From the NCBI GenBank assembly GCA_041394265.1, contig JAWKIO010000005.1:4464001-4528000 (forward strand): a stretch of 64,000 bases of DNA, written 5' to 3'. Below the pieces are notes generated by a model, which searched no databases, was not told where the DNA came from, and worked only from the letters and a program-made list of their open reading frames with translations. The position numbers and the translations under genes were made by a program. Position 1 is the first letter of the stretch, and the number at the start of each line of letters is the position of its first letter. Shown here piece after piece: positions 41,238 through 49,999 of the stretch. This DNA is from Acidimicrobiales bacterium (GTDB lineage: Bacteria; Actinomycetota; Acidimicrobiia; Acidimicrobiales; SZUA-35).

Positions 41238-43177
41238 CCAGCAACGCACCCACCGCCACGAAGCGGGGACTCTCGCTCTTGGCACTCCTCGCGTTGATCC
41301 TGGCGCTCGTCGCTCCCGCCGCAGCAGCCCAGGACACACCGGCCGGCCCGGCCGTCATCGTGGCGAATGCCATCGACGCCACCGATCCGGTCACGAAGGT
41401 CACCCTGCTCGCCGATACCTACGACGTCGCTGCGGGCGATGTGGTCGTCACCTCCGACGACGGAACCGCCGAGGTCAAGCAGGTGCAGCGGGCCACGGCG
41501 GCCGGTGAAGTGTTCGAGATGGTGTACGTCATCGACTCGAGCAACCGCCTTGCCCAGGGCAATGTGTTCGAGAACGTGAAGGCCTCGGTGGCCAGCGCCA
41601 TCGATCAGCTGCCCGAGGGCACGATCATCTCGGTGGTCGATGCCGGTGACACCGCTGTGCTTCGTGTCGATCGCTCGACCGACAAGGCAGCCGCCAAGGC
41701 GACCATCGCCGCCATGGAGATGTCGGGTGGAGCGAAGCTGTTCAACGCCCTCGATCGCGCTGCGGCGTTGATCGACCCGGCCGACGGCCGCATCAGCACG
41801 ATCATCGCCTTCTCCGGTGGCATCGACACCGGGTCGACGGCGCAGGTGCCTCGCATCCAGAGCGCCCTCATCGCCGCCGAGGCGCAGCTGATCTCGGTCC
41901 GCTACCAGGGTGGTGAATCCCAGCTCGACGACATCGTCGTCAAGTCCGGCGGCCTCACCCTCGGCGTCGAGTCCGACAGCGAAGTCACCACGGTCATGGG
42001 TCGCGCCCTCAGCGCAGCGAGCGACCGGCTGTTGGTGAGCTACGACGGCTCGATCGACTCGACTCGGATCATCAACACCACGGTCAACATCGGTGCGGCC
42101 TCGGTGTCGTACTCGCATGCCGGCGGGATCAAGCTCACCAAGCCGGTGAGCTTCCCGCCCCGTGAGGTGATCGAACCGTCAGGCTTCGCCTTCTTCCGCT
42201 CGGACATCGGCCTCTACGTCGCCCTCGGTCTGGCCTTCGCCGCCATCGGCCTGGCGATCTTCTCGCTCGGCTCACTGTTCGCCGGCGGGGAGACCTCGCT
42301 CGAAGGCCTGATCTCTCGGTACTCCGGTGATGCGCTCGGCGACGAGCTCGACGAAGAAGAGTCCGCGATCGTCCAGACGGCGCTGGTGCGTCGTGCGGTC
42401 GAGATGTCGGAGAGCTTCGCCGAGGACCGAGGCTTCCTGGTCAAGGTCGAGGAGATGCTCGAGCGGGCCCGAGTGCCCCTGCGTCCCGGCGAAGCCATGG
42501 GTCTGTGGGCCGTCGGCATCCTCGTTTCCGGTGCGCTCGGCATGGTGCTCTTCGGGGGGATCTTCGGCGGGCTCATCATGGCCGTCATCGGTGCCTTCGT
42601 GCAGATCTTCGTGCTGCGATTCAAGGCACGGCGCCGGATGCGTCAGTTCGAGCAGCAGCTGCCGGATGCGCTGCAGTTGCTCGCCGGCACGCTCCGCGCC
42701 GGCTACTCGCTGCCTCAGGGCCTCGAGGCCGTGTCGCACGAGATCAGCGATCCGATGGGGTTCGAACTCCGTCGGGTGATGACCGAGGCCCGCCTCGGCC
42801 GAGAGCTGGAGGACGCGCTGGCATCGGCCGCTGATCGACTCTCGAGCCCGGACTTCGCCTGGGCGGTCATGGCCATCGCCATCCAGCGAGAGGTGGGCGG
42901 CAACTTGAACGAGCTGCTCATGACGGTCTCCGACACCATGGTGCAGCGTGAACGCCTCAAGGGCGAGGTCGCCGCACTCACCGCAGAAGGCAAGGCATCG
43001 ACCGTGTTGCTCGGCGGCATGCCGCCAGGGCTGGGGCTCGTGATGTACATCATGAATGCCGAATACATGAGCCTGCTGTTCACCGAAACCCTCGGCAAGA
43101 TCATGCTGGCAGGTGGCCTGCTCCTCATGGCCATCGGCATGGCCTGGATGAAGAAGGTGATGACGATCAATGTCTGA
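41234..43177 (+). CDS. tadB: Fusion of a vWA-like exported domain with TadB
   Basis: The 647-residue protein starts with a signal peptide (LLALLALILALVAPAAAAQ) and an exported domain (~35-310) resembling von Willebrand type A: EMVYVIDSSNRLAQG, EGTIISVVDAGD and IIAFSGGIDTGST at the usual places. The metal site is degenerate: the DxSxS serine is Arg and the Thr of GGTNL is replaced. A helix (~315-337) follows, then the TadB part with helices at ~435 and ~460, the family GYSLPQGLEAVSHEI segment and C-terminal helices. Ordinary TadB is about 300 residues. It overlaps tadA by 4 nt and tadC by 8 nt. Confidence 0.85.
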   Translation: MTSNAPTATKRGLSLLALLALILALVAPAAAAQDTPAGPAVIVANAIDATDPVTKVTLLADTYDVAAGDVVVTSDDGTAEVKQVQRATAAGEVFEMVYVIDSSNRLAQGNVFENVKASVASAIDQLPEGTIISVVDAGDTAVLRVDRSTDKAAAKATIAAMEMSGGAKLFNALDRAAALIDPADGRISTIIAFSGGIDTGSTAQVPRIQSALIAAEAQLISVRYQGGESQLDDIVVKSGGLTLGVESDSEVTTVMGRALSAASDRLLVSYDGSIDSTRIINTTVNIGAASVSYSHAGGIKLTKPVSFPPREVIEPSGFAFFRSDIGLYVALGLAFAAIGLAIFSLGSLFAGGETSLEGLISRYSGDALGDELDEEESAIVQTALVRRAVEMSESFAEDRGFLVKVEEMLERARVPLRPGEAMGLWAVGILVSGALGMVLFGGIFGGLIMAVIGAFVQIFVLRFKARRRMRQFEQQLPDALQLLAGTLRAGYSLPQGLEAVSHEISDPMGFELRRVMTEARLGRELEDALASAADRLSSPDFAWAVMAIAIQREVGGNLNELLMTVSDTMVQRERLKGEVAALTAEGKASTVLLGGMPPGLGLVMYIMNAEYMSLLFTETLGKIMLAGGLLLMAIGMAWMKKVMTINV

Positions 43178-44114
43178 ACTCCTGGGAAGCATCAATCCGA
43201 TCATCCTGGTGTGCATGCTGGGGGCCGGCCTCGGGTTGGTCCTCTACACGGTGCTGTCGCAGGCCGAGGAGAAGTCCTCGCTCCGGGCAACGTTGCGCCA
43301 GCTCGACGACTACGAGCAGATCGAAGACGTGCGGGAACAGGAGCTGCTGGCTCCGCTGAGCGAACGTCTCTTCGGGCCGGTCGCAGAGTTCTTGGCCAAG
43401 GCCGGTGCTCGTTTCAACCCGCCGGAGTACGTCGAATCGGTGCGCAAGAAGCACCTCACCGCCGGTATCAGCAGCCCGGATGCCATCGAGCGATTCCTCG
43501 CCACTCGCATTCTCGGGTTCGTGTTCATCCCGTTCTGGCTGATCTTCATGGTCGTGGTCAACCCGCTCGATCTCGGCGGCATCAAGCTGATCGCGATGCT
43601 CGGACTGGGCGCGATGGTGGGTGCCCTTGGCCCGGTCTCGCAGCTGAACAAGAAGGTCGAGGCCCGTCAGAAGGAGATCCAGCGGACGCTCCCCGACACG
43701 ATGGATCTCCTCGTGATCTCCGTCGAGGCCGGACTCGGCTTCGAGCAGGCGCTCGACCGGGTGATCGTGAACGTGCCGGGCGCGTTGTCCGACGAGTTCT
43801 CCCGAGTGCTCGGTGAGAGCCGGGCGGGCTCGACCCGAGCCGACGCACTGCGGGCCATGGATGTCCGCTGTGACTCACCCGAAGTCCGCTCGTTCGTGCT
43901 CGCCATGATCCAGGCCGACACCTTCGGTGTGAGCATCGGTCGTGTGCTGCGTTCACAGGCCGACGAGATGCGTATCAAGCGACGCCAGCGGGCCCAGGAG
44001 ATGGCGCAGAAGGCGCCGGTCAAGATGCTGATCCCGATGGTGTTCTGTATCTTCCCCGCCCTGTTCGTCGTCGTGCTCGGGCCCGCAATCATCAACATCT
44101 CGAAGGCGTTCTAG
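43170..44114 (+). CDS. tadC: Tad inner-membrane platform protein TadC
   Basis: This 314-residue T2SSF protein has helices near residues 8-25, 105-125 and 128-145, and at the C-terminus (MLIPMVFCIFPALFVVVLG). The cytoplasmic platform motifs are LPDTMDLLVISVEAGLGFEQAL and later DTFGVSIGRVLRSQADEMR. TadB and TadC form the platform on which TadA works. It overlaps tadB by 8 nt, so the genes are coupled. The next gene starts 56 nt later. Confidence 0.92.
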   Translation: MSELLGSINPIILVCMLGAGLGLVLYTVLSQAEEKSSLRATLRQLDDYEQIEDVREQELLAPLSERLFGPVAEFLAKAGARFNPPEYVESVRKKHLTAGISSPDAIERFLATRILGFVFIPFWLIFMVVVNPLDLGGIKLIAMLGLGAMVGALGPVSQLNKKVEARQKEIQRTLPDTMDLLVISVEAGLGFEQALDRVIVNVPGALSDEFSRVLGESRAGSTRADALRAMDVRCDSPEVRSFVLAMIQADTFGVSIGRVLRSQADEMRIKRRQRAQEMAQKAPVKMLIPMVFCIFPALFVVVLGPAIINISKAF

Positions 44115-44170
44115 CACCCGAGATCCTGCCGCCGACCAGCGACGTCGGCCCGATCAGAAGGCCTCGCTTC

Positions 44171-45697
44171 ATGGACACGTTCACCACCGAACTCGACCGG
44201 CGCGATCCCGCACCGGTTGCCGTCGAGGAAGCGGGCCATGAGGTCCTCGACCGCCGTCGCACACCGACCGAGCCGAGTGAGCGCCCGATGCCCGGGCCCT
44301 CGCTCGGCGTCGCGCTCGGGCTGATGTTCGCCCTGCTGGGCTTCTTCATCGGCAGCCAGGTCATCGCGGACAACAGCTTCTTCACCCATCTCGCCAACGG
44401 CCGGGCGTTCCTCGATGGCAAGGGAATCGTGAGGGTCGACCCGTATTCGTTCTCGGCGACGGGGGAGAAGGTCACGGTCCAGAGCTGGTTGCCGACGATC
44501 ATCTACGCCTGGCTCGATGCCAATGTCGGAGGCTTCGCCATTCGGCTGCTCAATGGCGCATTGGGCGCGCTGATCGCCGCCGGCACCTGGAAGCTCACGC
44601 AGCGGCTGGAGCAGCTGCTGGTTCGGCTTGCACTGGTCGGAGCGACGCTCACGGTCGCTGCCTTCATGTGGGGACCGAGACCGACGCTGTTCGGGCTGCT
44701 GGGACTGGTGGCGCTCTTGATGGTGCAACAGCAGATGCTCCCGCTGTGGAGCTTGCTCCCCGTCATGTGGCTGTGGGTCAACAGCCACGGATCATTCCCG
44801 CTTGGCCTGGTGGCCGTCGGAGCCATCGCCGTCGGTGCAGCGATTGACCACCGCCGGCTTCCAGTCCACGAGCTTCGAGTCCTCGGGTGGGCCGGCGTGG
44901 GGATGCTCGGCGGCGCGATCAGCCCGCTCGGCTTCGACTTGCTGTGGTTCCCGATCCACCTCATGACCCGTCGTGAGGCGCTCGCCAATGTCGGCGAATG
45001 GTCGCCTCCGGCGTTCGATGAGCCGCTGGGACTCGTGCTCGTGGCGTTCGTCGGGCTCCACATCGTGGCCGCCGCACGAGGTGCTCGTTGGTCGGCGCTG
45101 CTTCCCGGTGGCATCTTCCTGTTCGCGTCGGCGCTGGCCGTTCGCAACATCGCGCCGGCCATGCTCGTGATGGCCCTCACGCTCGCACCGCACCTCGGGT
45201 TCGAGATCGGCACGCTGACGGCGTCGATGCGAGGCTTCATCCCGAGGGCGGTGTCGATCACGTCGGTCGTCGGCCTCTGCCTCGGTGGTGTCATGGTGAC
45301 CGGTCAGGCTCCGGTCTCGCTCGAGTCCTTCCCGGTCGACGAGGTGAGCTGGCTCGACGACCGAGACCTGGTCGCCAATCCCGACGTCCACCTGATCCAC
45401 CGCGACACCGTGGGGAACTACCTCGAGCTCCGGTACGGCACCGACGCCTCGGTGTTCGTCGACGATCGTTTCGACTTCTATCCGCTCGACATTCTCGATG
45501 ACCATCGCTCGCTCTTCTTCGGCGGCGACTATCGGGAGATCCTCGACCGCTACGAGGCCGACGTCGTCCTCTGGGACGGCGAGGGCGGCTTTGCCTCCTG
45601 GCTCGCCGAAGCGCCGGAGTGGCGCATCGCGCACCGCACCGACGACTGGCTGATCGCCTGCCGCGCCGGTTCGACGGCCGACCAGCGCTGCCACTGA
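44171..45697 (+). CDS. Polytopic membrane protein, GT-C-like
   Basis: This 508-residue protein has about ten hydrophobic helices (~54-75, 115-135, 150-170, 175-195 and more). Its first loop is DNSFFTHLANGRAFLDGKG with RVDPYSF and WLPTIIYAWLD, reminiscent of GT-C glycosyltransferase-like proteins in which an Asp/His-bearing loop precedes helix 2. A ~110-residue soluble C-terminal domain follows the last helix. The sugar acceptor and donor are unknown. It comes right after tadC, so it might modify pilins, but that is inference only. Confidence 0.6.
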   Translation: MDTFTTELDRRDPAPVAVEEAGHEVLDRRRTPTEPSERPMPGPSLGVALGLMFALLGFFIGSQVIADNSFFTHLANGRAFLDGKGIVRVDPYSFSATGEKVTVQSWLPTIIYAWLDANVGGFAIRLLNGALGALIAAGTWKLTQRLEQLLVRLALVGATLTVAAFMWGPRPTLFGLLGLVALLMVQQQMLPLWSLLPVMWLWVNSHGSFPLGLVAVGAIAVGAAIDHRRLPVHELRVLGWAGVGMLGGAISPLGFDLLWFPIHLMTRREALANVGEWSPPAFDEPLGLVLVAFVGLHIVAAARGARWSALLPGGIFLFASALAVRNIAPAMLVMALTLAPHLGFEIGTLTASMRGFIPRAVSITSVVGLCLGGVMVTGQAPVSLESFPVDEVSWLDDRDLVANPDVHLIHRDTVGNYLELRYGTDASVFVDDRFDFYPLDILDDHRSLFFGGDYREILDRYEADVVLWDGEGGFASWLAEAPEWRIAHRTDDWLIACRAGSTADQRCH

Positions 45698-45749
45698 GCC
45701 CACCCCAGCCGCCTACCCCTCTCCCAGTCCTCGACACCTTCCCCAGGGC

Positions 45750-45800
45750 GCAACTTTGGAGAGTTGACACCTCTCAGCGGCATCAACTCGCCAAAGTTGC
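45750..45800. terminator. 18-bp inverted repeat between convergent genes
   Basis: Bases 45750-45767 pair with 45783-45800 with one mismatch, around a 15-nt loop. It lies between the GT-C-like gene and the antisense pilin gene, the expected place for a bidirectional terminator. Confidence 0.7.
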
Positions 45801-45840
45801 AGAGGGGGAGTCGGGCGCTTGGACTCGAGAAAACGTCGAA

Positions 45841-45882
45841 CGGCCGGCACGGTTGCCCGATGTGGGCGTTCCGTGCCAGCCG
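45841..45882. terminator. 12-bp inverted repeat, second hairpin before the pilin end
   Basis: CGGCCGGCACGG (45841-45852) pairs with CCGTGCCAGCCG (45871-45882) with one mismatch. It sits in the same 240-bp convergent gap, nearer to the pilin gene. No gene is seen in this gap. Confidence 0.5.
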
Positions 45883-45940
45883 TGCTGGACGGTGTGCGTC
45901 GCCGAGATGTCAGCGACGATCGTGAGGTCGGCGTGTTCGA

Positions 45941-46126
45941 CTACTGATTGATACCCGAGGTGACCTGCGAGAACTCGTTCGCGGTGGTCTTGCCGAGGGT
46001 GTTGAGTGCCGTCACACAAACCACTGCGATCAGGGCGAGGAGCAGCGCATATTCCACGAGGGAGGCGCCACGATCACTCTCGACCCGGGCCAAGGCGTAG
46101 GCCTTGATGAAGTGATAGTGCAGCAT
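45941..46126 (-). CDS. Flp/Fap-type pilin
   Basis: This 61-residue prepilin has a leader ending ESDRG, then ASLVEYALLLALIAVVC: Glu5 of the mature chain and the hydrophobic assembly helix are canonical for Flp pilins. The peptidase should cut between Gly and Ala. It lies on the opposite strand to the tad genes, 240 bp beyond the GT-C-like gene, and a ribosome-binding-like GGAGAAC lies upstream. Together with the next pilin it forms the structural output of the locus. Confidence 0.9.
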   Translation of the reverse strand: MLHYHFIKAYALARVESDRGASLVEYALLLALIAVVCVTALNTLGKTTANEFSQVTSGINQ

Positions 46127-46277
46127 CAGAGCATGTTCTCCGTTGATGATCGTGCGAACCCGATGCCGTCACGCCCGGCAGGCAAACGCACGAAAGCCAG
46201 GGGGAGAGCGCATGCGCCCACCACCCTGGCCTTCGAGTCAGACAAGATCGAGATCTCGTCTTCGGGTTCGCTTGGAA

Positions 46278-46466
46278 TCAGGCGCCGTTGATCGAGGAGT
46301 CGACCTTCGAGAACTTCTCCGCAGCGGACTCACCGAGCATGGTGACTGCGGTGATGCAGACCACGGCGATGAGGGCGACGAGGAGGGCGTACTCCACGAG
46401 GGAGGCGCCACGCTCGGTCTTGGCGTGAGCCATGGCGTAGGCCTTGATGAATTCGAAATGCAGCAT
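46278..46466 (-). CDS. Flp/Fap-type pilin, paralogue
   Basis: This 62-residue protein begins MLHFEFIKAYAMAHAKTERG, then ASLVEYALLVALIAVVC, nearly the same as the downstream pilin (FIKAYA..A...RGASLVEYALL.ALIAVVC). Mature tails diverge (TMLGESAAEKFS against NTLGKTTANEFS), so one may be major and one minor. ATG 46466 is set by alignment with the other pilin. It lies upstream of the first pilin by 151 bp, on the same strand. A prepilin peptidase gene is not seen in the window. Confidence 0.9.
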   Translation of the reverse strand: MLHFEFIKAYAMAHAKTERGASLVEYALLVALIAVVCITAVTMLGESAAEKFSKVDSSINGA

Positions 46467-46575
46467 TTTGGATGTTCTCCAGGTGTTGTTACTTGGTCCC
46501 TTGCGGGCTTGTTGATGTTTTGATCGGCGCGTTCGGCGCCCGACTGGATGGGCCATGTGGCCCAAATGTCGAGCG

Positions 46576-47373
46576 TCAATCAAGAGTGACGATGCCCATG
46601 CGGACCGCAGCCAGAACGGCCTGGGTCCGATCTCGGGCATCGAGCTTCTGATAGATGGAGGCAAGGTGGTTCTTCACCGTCTTCTGCGAGATGAAGAGCT
46701 GCTCGGCCACCTCCGGCGTCGAACAACCGTCGGCGATCAGCTGGAGGACCTCTTCCTCCCGCTTGGTGACCACTCGTTCGGGCTCGACGTGATCGCCCTG
46801 CCGTCGCACCTCGGCCAGCATGCTGGCCGCAAGGCGAGGGGAGAGAGCGGTCTCGCCACCGGCGACCGTCTCGATCGCCGCCGCGATCTCATCGGTCGAA
46901 CAGTCCTTGACCAGATAGCCGTTGGCGCCGGCTCGAATGGCATCGGCGAGCACGTCCTGATCGGCGTGCATCGTGAGGACCACGATGCGAACGTCGCTGC
47001 ATTGAGCCTTGATCTGGCGGGTGGCCTCGACACCGTCGAGACCGGGCATCGTGACGTCCATCAAGATCACGTCAGGACGGAGCGAGGTGGCCATGTCGAC
47101 CGCTTCGGCGCCGTCACGGGCTTCCCCGATGACGTTGAACCCGCGCTCGGTCATCGAGCGGCGCAAGCCCTCTCGGAGCATGCGGTGGTCATCGGCAAGC
47201 ATGAGGCGGATCGTTCCCGGGCCGCTGCTGCCGCCGAGCTGCGACGCAATCGGGCCGGTGGGCTGCTGGAAGCGGGGAGGACCGCTGCCGTCACCCGAGG
47301 GTCGGGTCGCGCCACGCGTGGCGGTCGCCCTCGAGCCGTATGACTGGTCTGTTACCCCTGTGCGAGGAAGCAC
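46576..47373 (-). CDS. NarL/LuxR-family response regulator
   Basis: The receiver domain (IRLMLADDHRMLREGL, phospho-acceptor in VILMDVTMPGLDG, Thr in VVLTMHADQ, Lys in GYLVKDCS) is followed by a LuxR helix-turn-helix (VTKREEEVLQLIADG, EQLFISQKTVKNHLASIYQKL). GTG 47373 gives 265 residues with ~55 low-complexity residues in front, overlapping the kinase by 22 nt. An internal ATG (in IRLMLADD) would trim the first strand. It follows its kinase and neighbours the pilins, so pilus or surface control is a reasonable guess. Confidence 0.88.
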   Translation of the reverse strand: MLPRTGVTDQSYGSRATATRGATRPSGDGSGPPRFQQPTGPIASQLGGSSGPGTIRLMLADDHRMLREGLRRSMTERGFNVIGEARDGAEAVDMATSLRPDVILMDVTMPGLDGVEATRQIKAQCSDVRIVVLTMHADQDVLADAIRAGANGYLVKDCSTDEIAAAIETVAGGETALSPRLAASMLAEVRRQGDHVEPERVVTKREEEVLQLIADGCSTPEVAEQLFISQKTVKNHLASIYQKLDARDRTQAVLAAVRMGIVTLD

Positions 47374-49223
47374 CGTACTGTTGTCCCTTCTCCTGGCGAC
47401 GAAACGAGTTCGAGCGTCGCCCCGATACTTGATGCGCGTTCCCGCATGCCAAGAAGCCCGTAGGAGTCCTGACGTCCGGCCTTGCCGACGGGAAACCCGA
47501 CGCCGTCGTCCGTGATGGACAACAGGGCGTTGGTCCCGTCGGAACGCCACTTGATCTCGACAAGCGAGGCCTGCGCGTGGCGTTCGATGTTGATGAGCGA
47601 CTCCTGGGCGATACGCCACAGCTCCCGCTCCTGGAGGATCGGAAGGCGTTCGGAGCCCTCACAATCCAGTTCGATGGTGAGTGAACTTCGCTCGGCCACT
47701 CGGTTCGCGAACTCGGTGATCGTTCGAGCGAAGTCCTTCTCGTTCCCGACGCTCGTGCGAAGGTCGTACAGCGTCTCGCGGACTTCGCCGGCGACGCTAC
47801 GGAGGTCGACGTTGAGCTGGCGCAGCATCTCGGTGACGGGTTCGCCGTTGGCGTCACGTCGGATCACCCGGTCGACCTCGAAGCCGAGATACGCCAGTGA
47901 CTGTCCGATGCGGTCGTGGAGGTCGCGAGCGATGCGTGTGCGTTCTTCGTCGGCGCCGACCGTGCGCAGCCGACCGAACCATCGTGCGTTGTCGATGGCG
48001 AGCGCTGCCGGTTCGACGTAGCGGCGCAGCACCTCGACGTCGCGGGCGTCGAAGTCGTCGACATCGCGAGCCTCGATGCAGAGGATGCCGATCAACGACC
48101 CGCGGGCCATGAGCGGGGCGTAGACCCCACTTCCCGAGCCGGGATTGAACCCGGGCCCATCGACGGCGAGATCGTTGCTGACCGTGACTGCTTTGCTGGC
48201 GATCGCACGGCGAACCGGGCCTGGCATCTCGGTGGTGTCGAGAAGCTGCCCGATGGCCATCGCCTGGCGGCGAGCGACGACCCAGTTCCCGTCGGACTCG
48301 TCGAGCGTGAGGATCGCTGCGCTGTCGAAGGTGACCAGGGAGCGCAATCGGCTGATCGTCGAGTCCAGCGCTTCGTCCTGGTTGAGCGATGCGGGCAGGG
48401 TCTGGGCGATCCGGTGGAGGTTGAACAACAGCGCGTTGGCGTCGGCGAGACGGTTCATGCGCCCGAGCGCGATGCTGTGCTGGCGGTCGGCTTCGCCGGA
48501 GATCCGGCGCCCGTAGCCGGCGACCACGCCGACGAGCAGCAGCACCGCCGACCACCGGATGGCGTCGGGCAGTTCGAACCCAAGCCCGAGATCGTCGGTG
48601 GTGAGCAGAAGGCCGGCGGTGAGGGCAGCGGCCGTGGTTGCAGCGATCCGCAAACCGAAGGCAAAACCGCGGGCGAAGCCGGCGATCACGACCGTACTCA
48701 TCAGCGAGAACAGCAGCGGTGACTGCCACAGTCCCGTAAGTGTGACGACAACGGCGTGGACCGCGAGTTCGGCAACGATCTCGGCCGTTGCCCGACTGTC
48801 GCCGGTGTCGCGCTGGGGGGTCACGCTGCGGACGGCGGCCACGGCGATGACAGCGATGACGCCGACGATGACGAACCGGTCCGCCTCGACGAACGCCGGA
48901 GCTGCCAATGAGACCGACAGCGCGACCGTGGCCCAACGAATGGCGAGCACTGCGGGCCCGAACGGCTCGAGTCGGTCGCGGCGCTCATCGGCCGCCAACT
49001 CTCCCTCGTCGCGCAGGTCGCGGCGCTCGAACGAGTCGCTCTGCGGGAGGCCACGGAACGCGTCGATTCGATGAATGTCGTCGACAGGCAGCGTCTTCAC
49101 GTTCGGTGGCGGGAGGGTGTCAGTCATGGGGAGGGTGTGCTGGGCAGCAGCGCCGGATGGCGTCGTCGCCCGTGCCCTGTCAGAATCGGCCCTGGCCCGG
49201 CGATGTTGAGTCGTTGTGCTCAT
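47352..49223 (-). CDS. NarL-type sensor histidine kinase with GAF domain
   Basis: The 623-residue reading starts MSTTTQHRRAR at 49223; ATG 49127 (591 residues) is the alternative. About six N-terminal helices (~130-300, e.g. FVIVGVIAVIAVAAV) are followed by a GAF domain (~330-470). HisKA_3 has RIARDLHDRIGQSLAYLGFEV, with the phospho-acceptor His in DLHDR. The ATPase has ELWRIAQESLINIERHA, DDGVGFP, and YGLLGMRERA. It precedes its response regulator. A GAF domain may sense a small ligand or redox state; the ligand is unknown. Confidence 0.88.
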   Translation of the reverse strand: MSTTTQHRRARADSDRARATTPSGAAAQHTLPMTDTLPPPNVKTLPVDDIHRIDAFRGLPQSDSFERRDLRDEGELAADERRDRLEPFGPAVLAIRWATVALSVSLAAPAFVEADRFVIVGVIAVIAVAAVRSVTPQRDTGDSRATAEIVAELAVHAVVVTLTGLWQSPLLFSLMSTVVIAGFARGFAFGLRIAATTAAALTAGLLLTTDDLGLGFELPDAIRWSAVLLLVGVVAGYGRRISGEADRQHSIALGRMNRLADANALLFNLHRIAQTLPASLNQDEALDSTISRLRSLVTFDSAAILTLDESDGNWVVARRQAMAIGQLLDTTEMPGPVRRAIASKAVTVSNDLAVDGPGFNPGSGSGVYAPLMARGSLIGILCIEARDVDDFDARDVEVLRRYVEPAALAIDNARWFGRLRTVGADEERTRIARDLHDRIGQSLAYLGFEVDRVIRRDANGEPVTEMLRQLNVDLRSVAGEVRETLYDLRTSVGNEKDFARTITEFANRVAERSSLTIELDCEGSERLPILQERELWRIAQESLINIERHAQASLVEIKWRSDGTNALLSITDDGVGFPVGKAGRQDSYGLLGMRERASSIGATLELVSSPGEGTTVRCFLAQG

Positions 49224-49335
49224 TTCGTCCCGGTCCGTTGGCGCAGCCCAGTGGGCCATCGGAGCCATCGACCTGCGCCGATGGGCCCCGGCGGACCCGT
49301 CCTGATGACACACGACACCTACGAACAGGAGAGGC

Positions 49336-49989
49336 ATGCGACTCGTTGGACTCACCGGCGGCATCGGCTCGGGCAAATCATCGGTCTCGGCTCGGTTGGC
49401 CACGCTGGGCGCGAAGATCATCGACGCCGACGCCATCGTGAAGGACCTGCAGGCACCCGGCGCCCCCGTCTTCGAGGCCATGGTCGAGCGGTGGGGTGAC
49501 CAGATCCTCACCACGGATCCCGATGGTGCCCCCACCCTCGACCGTGCAGCGGTGGCGGGCATCGTGTTCGCCGACAAGGCTGAACTCGAGGCGTTGAACC
49601 AGCTGGTGCACCCGGCAGTCCGGCGAGAGATGCGGGCCCAGATGGATGCTGCTGCCGATGGCGACGGGGTCGTGATCCTCGACATCCCCCTCCTGGCCGA
49701 GAGCAAGAACGAGCACCAGGCGTCGGCCGTGATCGTCGTCGACTGCCCGGTCGAGGTCGCCGTCGCTCGCTTGGTCGAGTTCCGGGGCTTCGACGTGGCC
49801 GACGCCGAGGCGCGAGTGGCGGCGCAGGCGACCCGCGAGGAACGCCGGGCGCTCGCCGACTTCGTAGTCGACAACGGTGGCGGTCTGGAGTCGCTCGACG
49901 CCGAGGTCGCGCGTTGCTGGGCCTGGCTCGAGACCTTGCCTCCGACGCCTTGGCCTCCGGAAAAAGAGGGTGTCAGACCCCCTCGGTAG
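49336..49989 (+). CDS. coaE: Dephospho-CoA kinase
   Basis: This 217-residue enzyme phosphorylates dephospho-CoA to CoA. Walker A is RLVGLTGGIGSGKSSVSARLA, and DADAIVKDLQAPG carries the catalytic Asp-containing loop. LVHPAVRREM and DIPLLAE follow, both family marks. A ribosome-binding site (AGGAGAGG) precedes ATG 49336. The actinobacterial C-terminal GrpB-like extension is absent, giving the short form. Its TAG stop doubles as the start of the uvrB -10 box. Confidence 0.94.
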   Translation: MRLVGLTGGIGSGKSSVSARLATLGAKIIDADAIVKDLQAPGAPVFEAMVERWGDQILTTDPDGAPTLDRAAVAGIVFADKAELEALNQLVHPAVRREMRAQMDAAADGDGVVILDIPLLAESKNEHQASAVIVVDCPVEVAVARLVEFRGFDVADAEARVAAQATREERRALADFVVDNGGGLESLDAEVARCWAWLETLPPTPWPPEKEGVRPPR

Positions 49990-49992
49990 AGT
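49987..49992 (+). promoter_or_regulatory. -10 box TAGAGT, leaderless promoter of uvrB
   Basis: TAGAGT overlaps the coaE stop TAG and lies 7 nt before the uvrB ATG at 50000. No SOS box is seen at this start. Confidence 0.45.
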
Positions 49993-49999
49993 GGGAACC

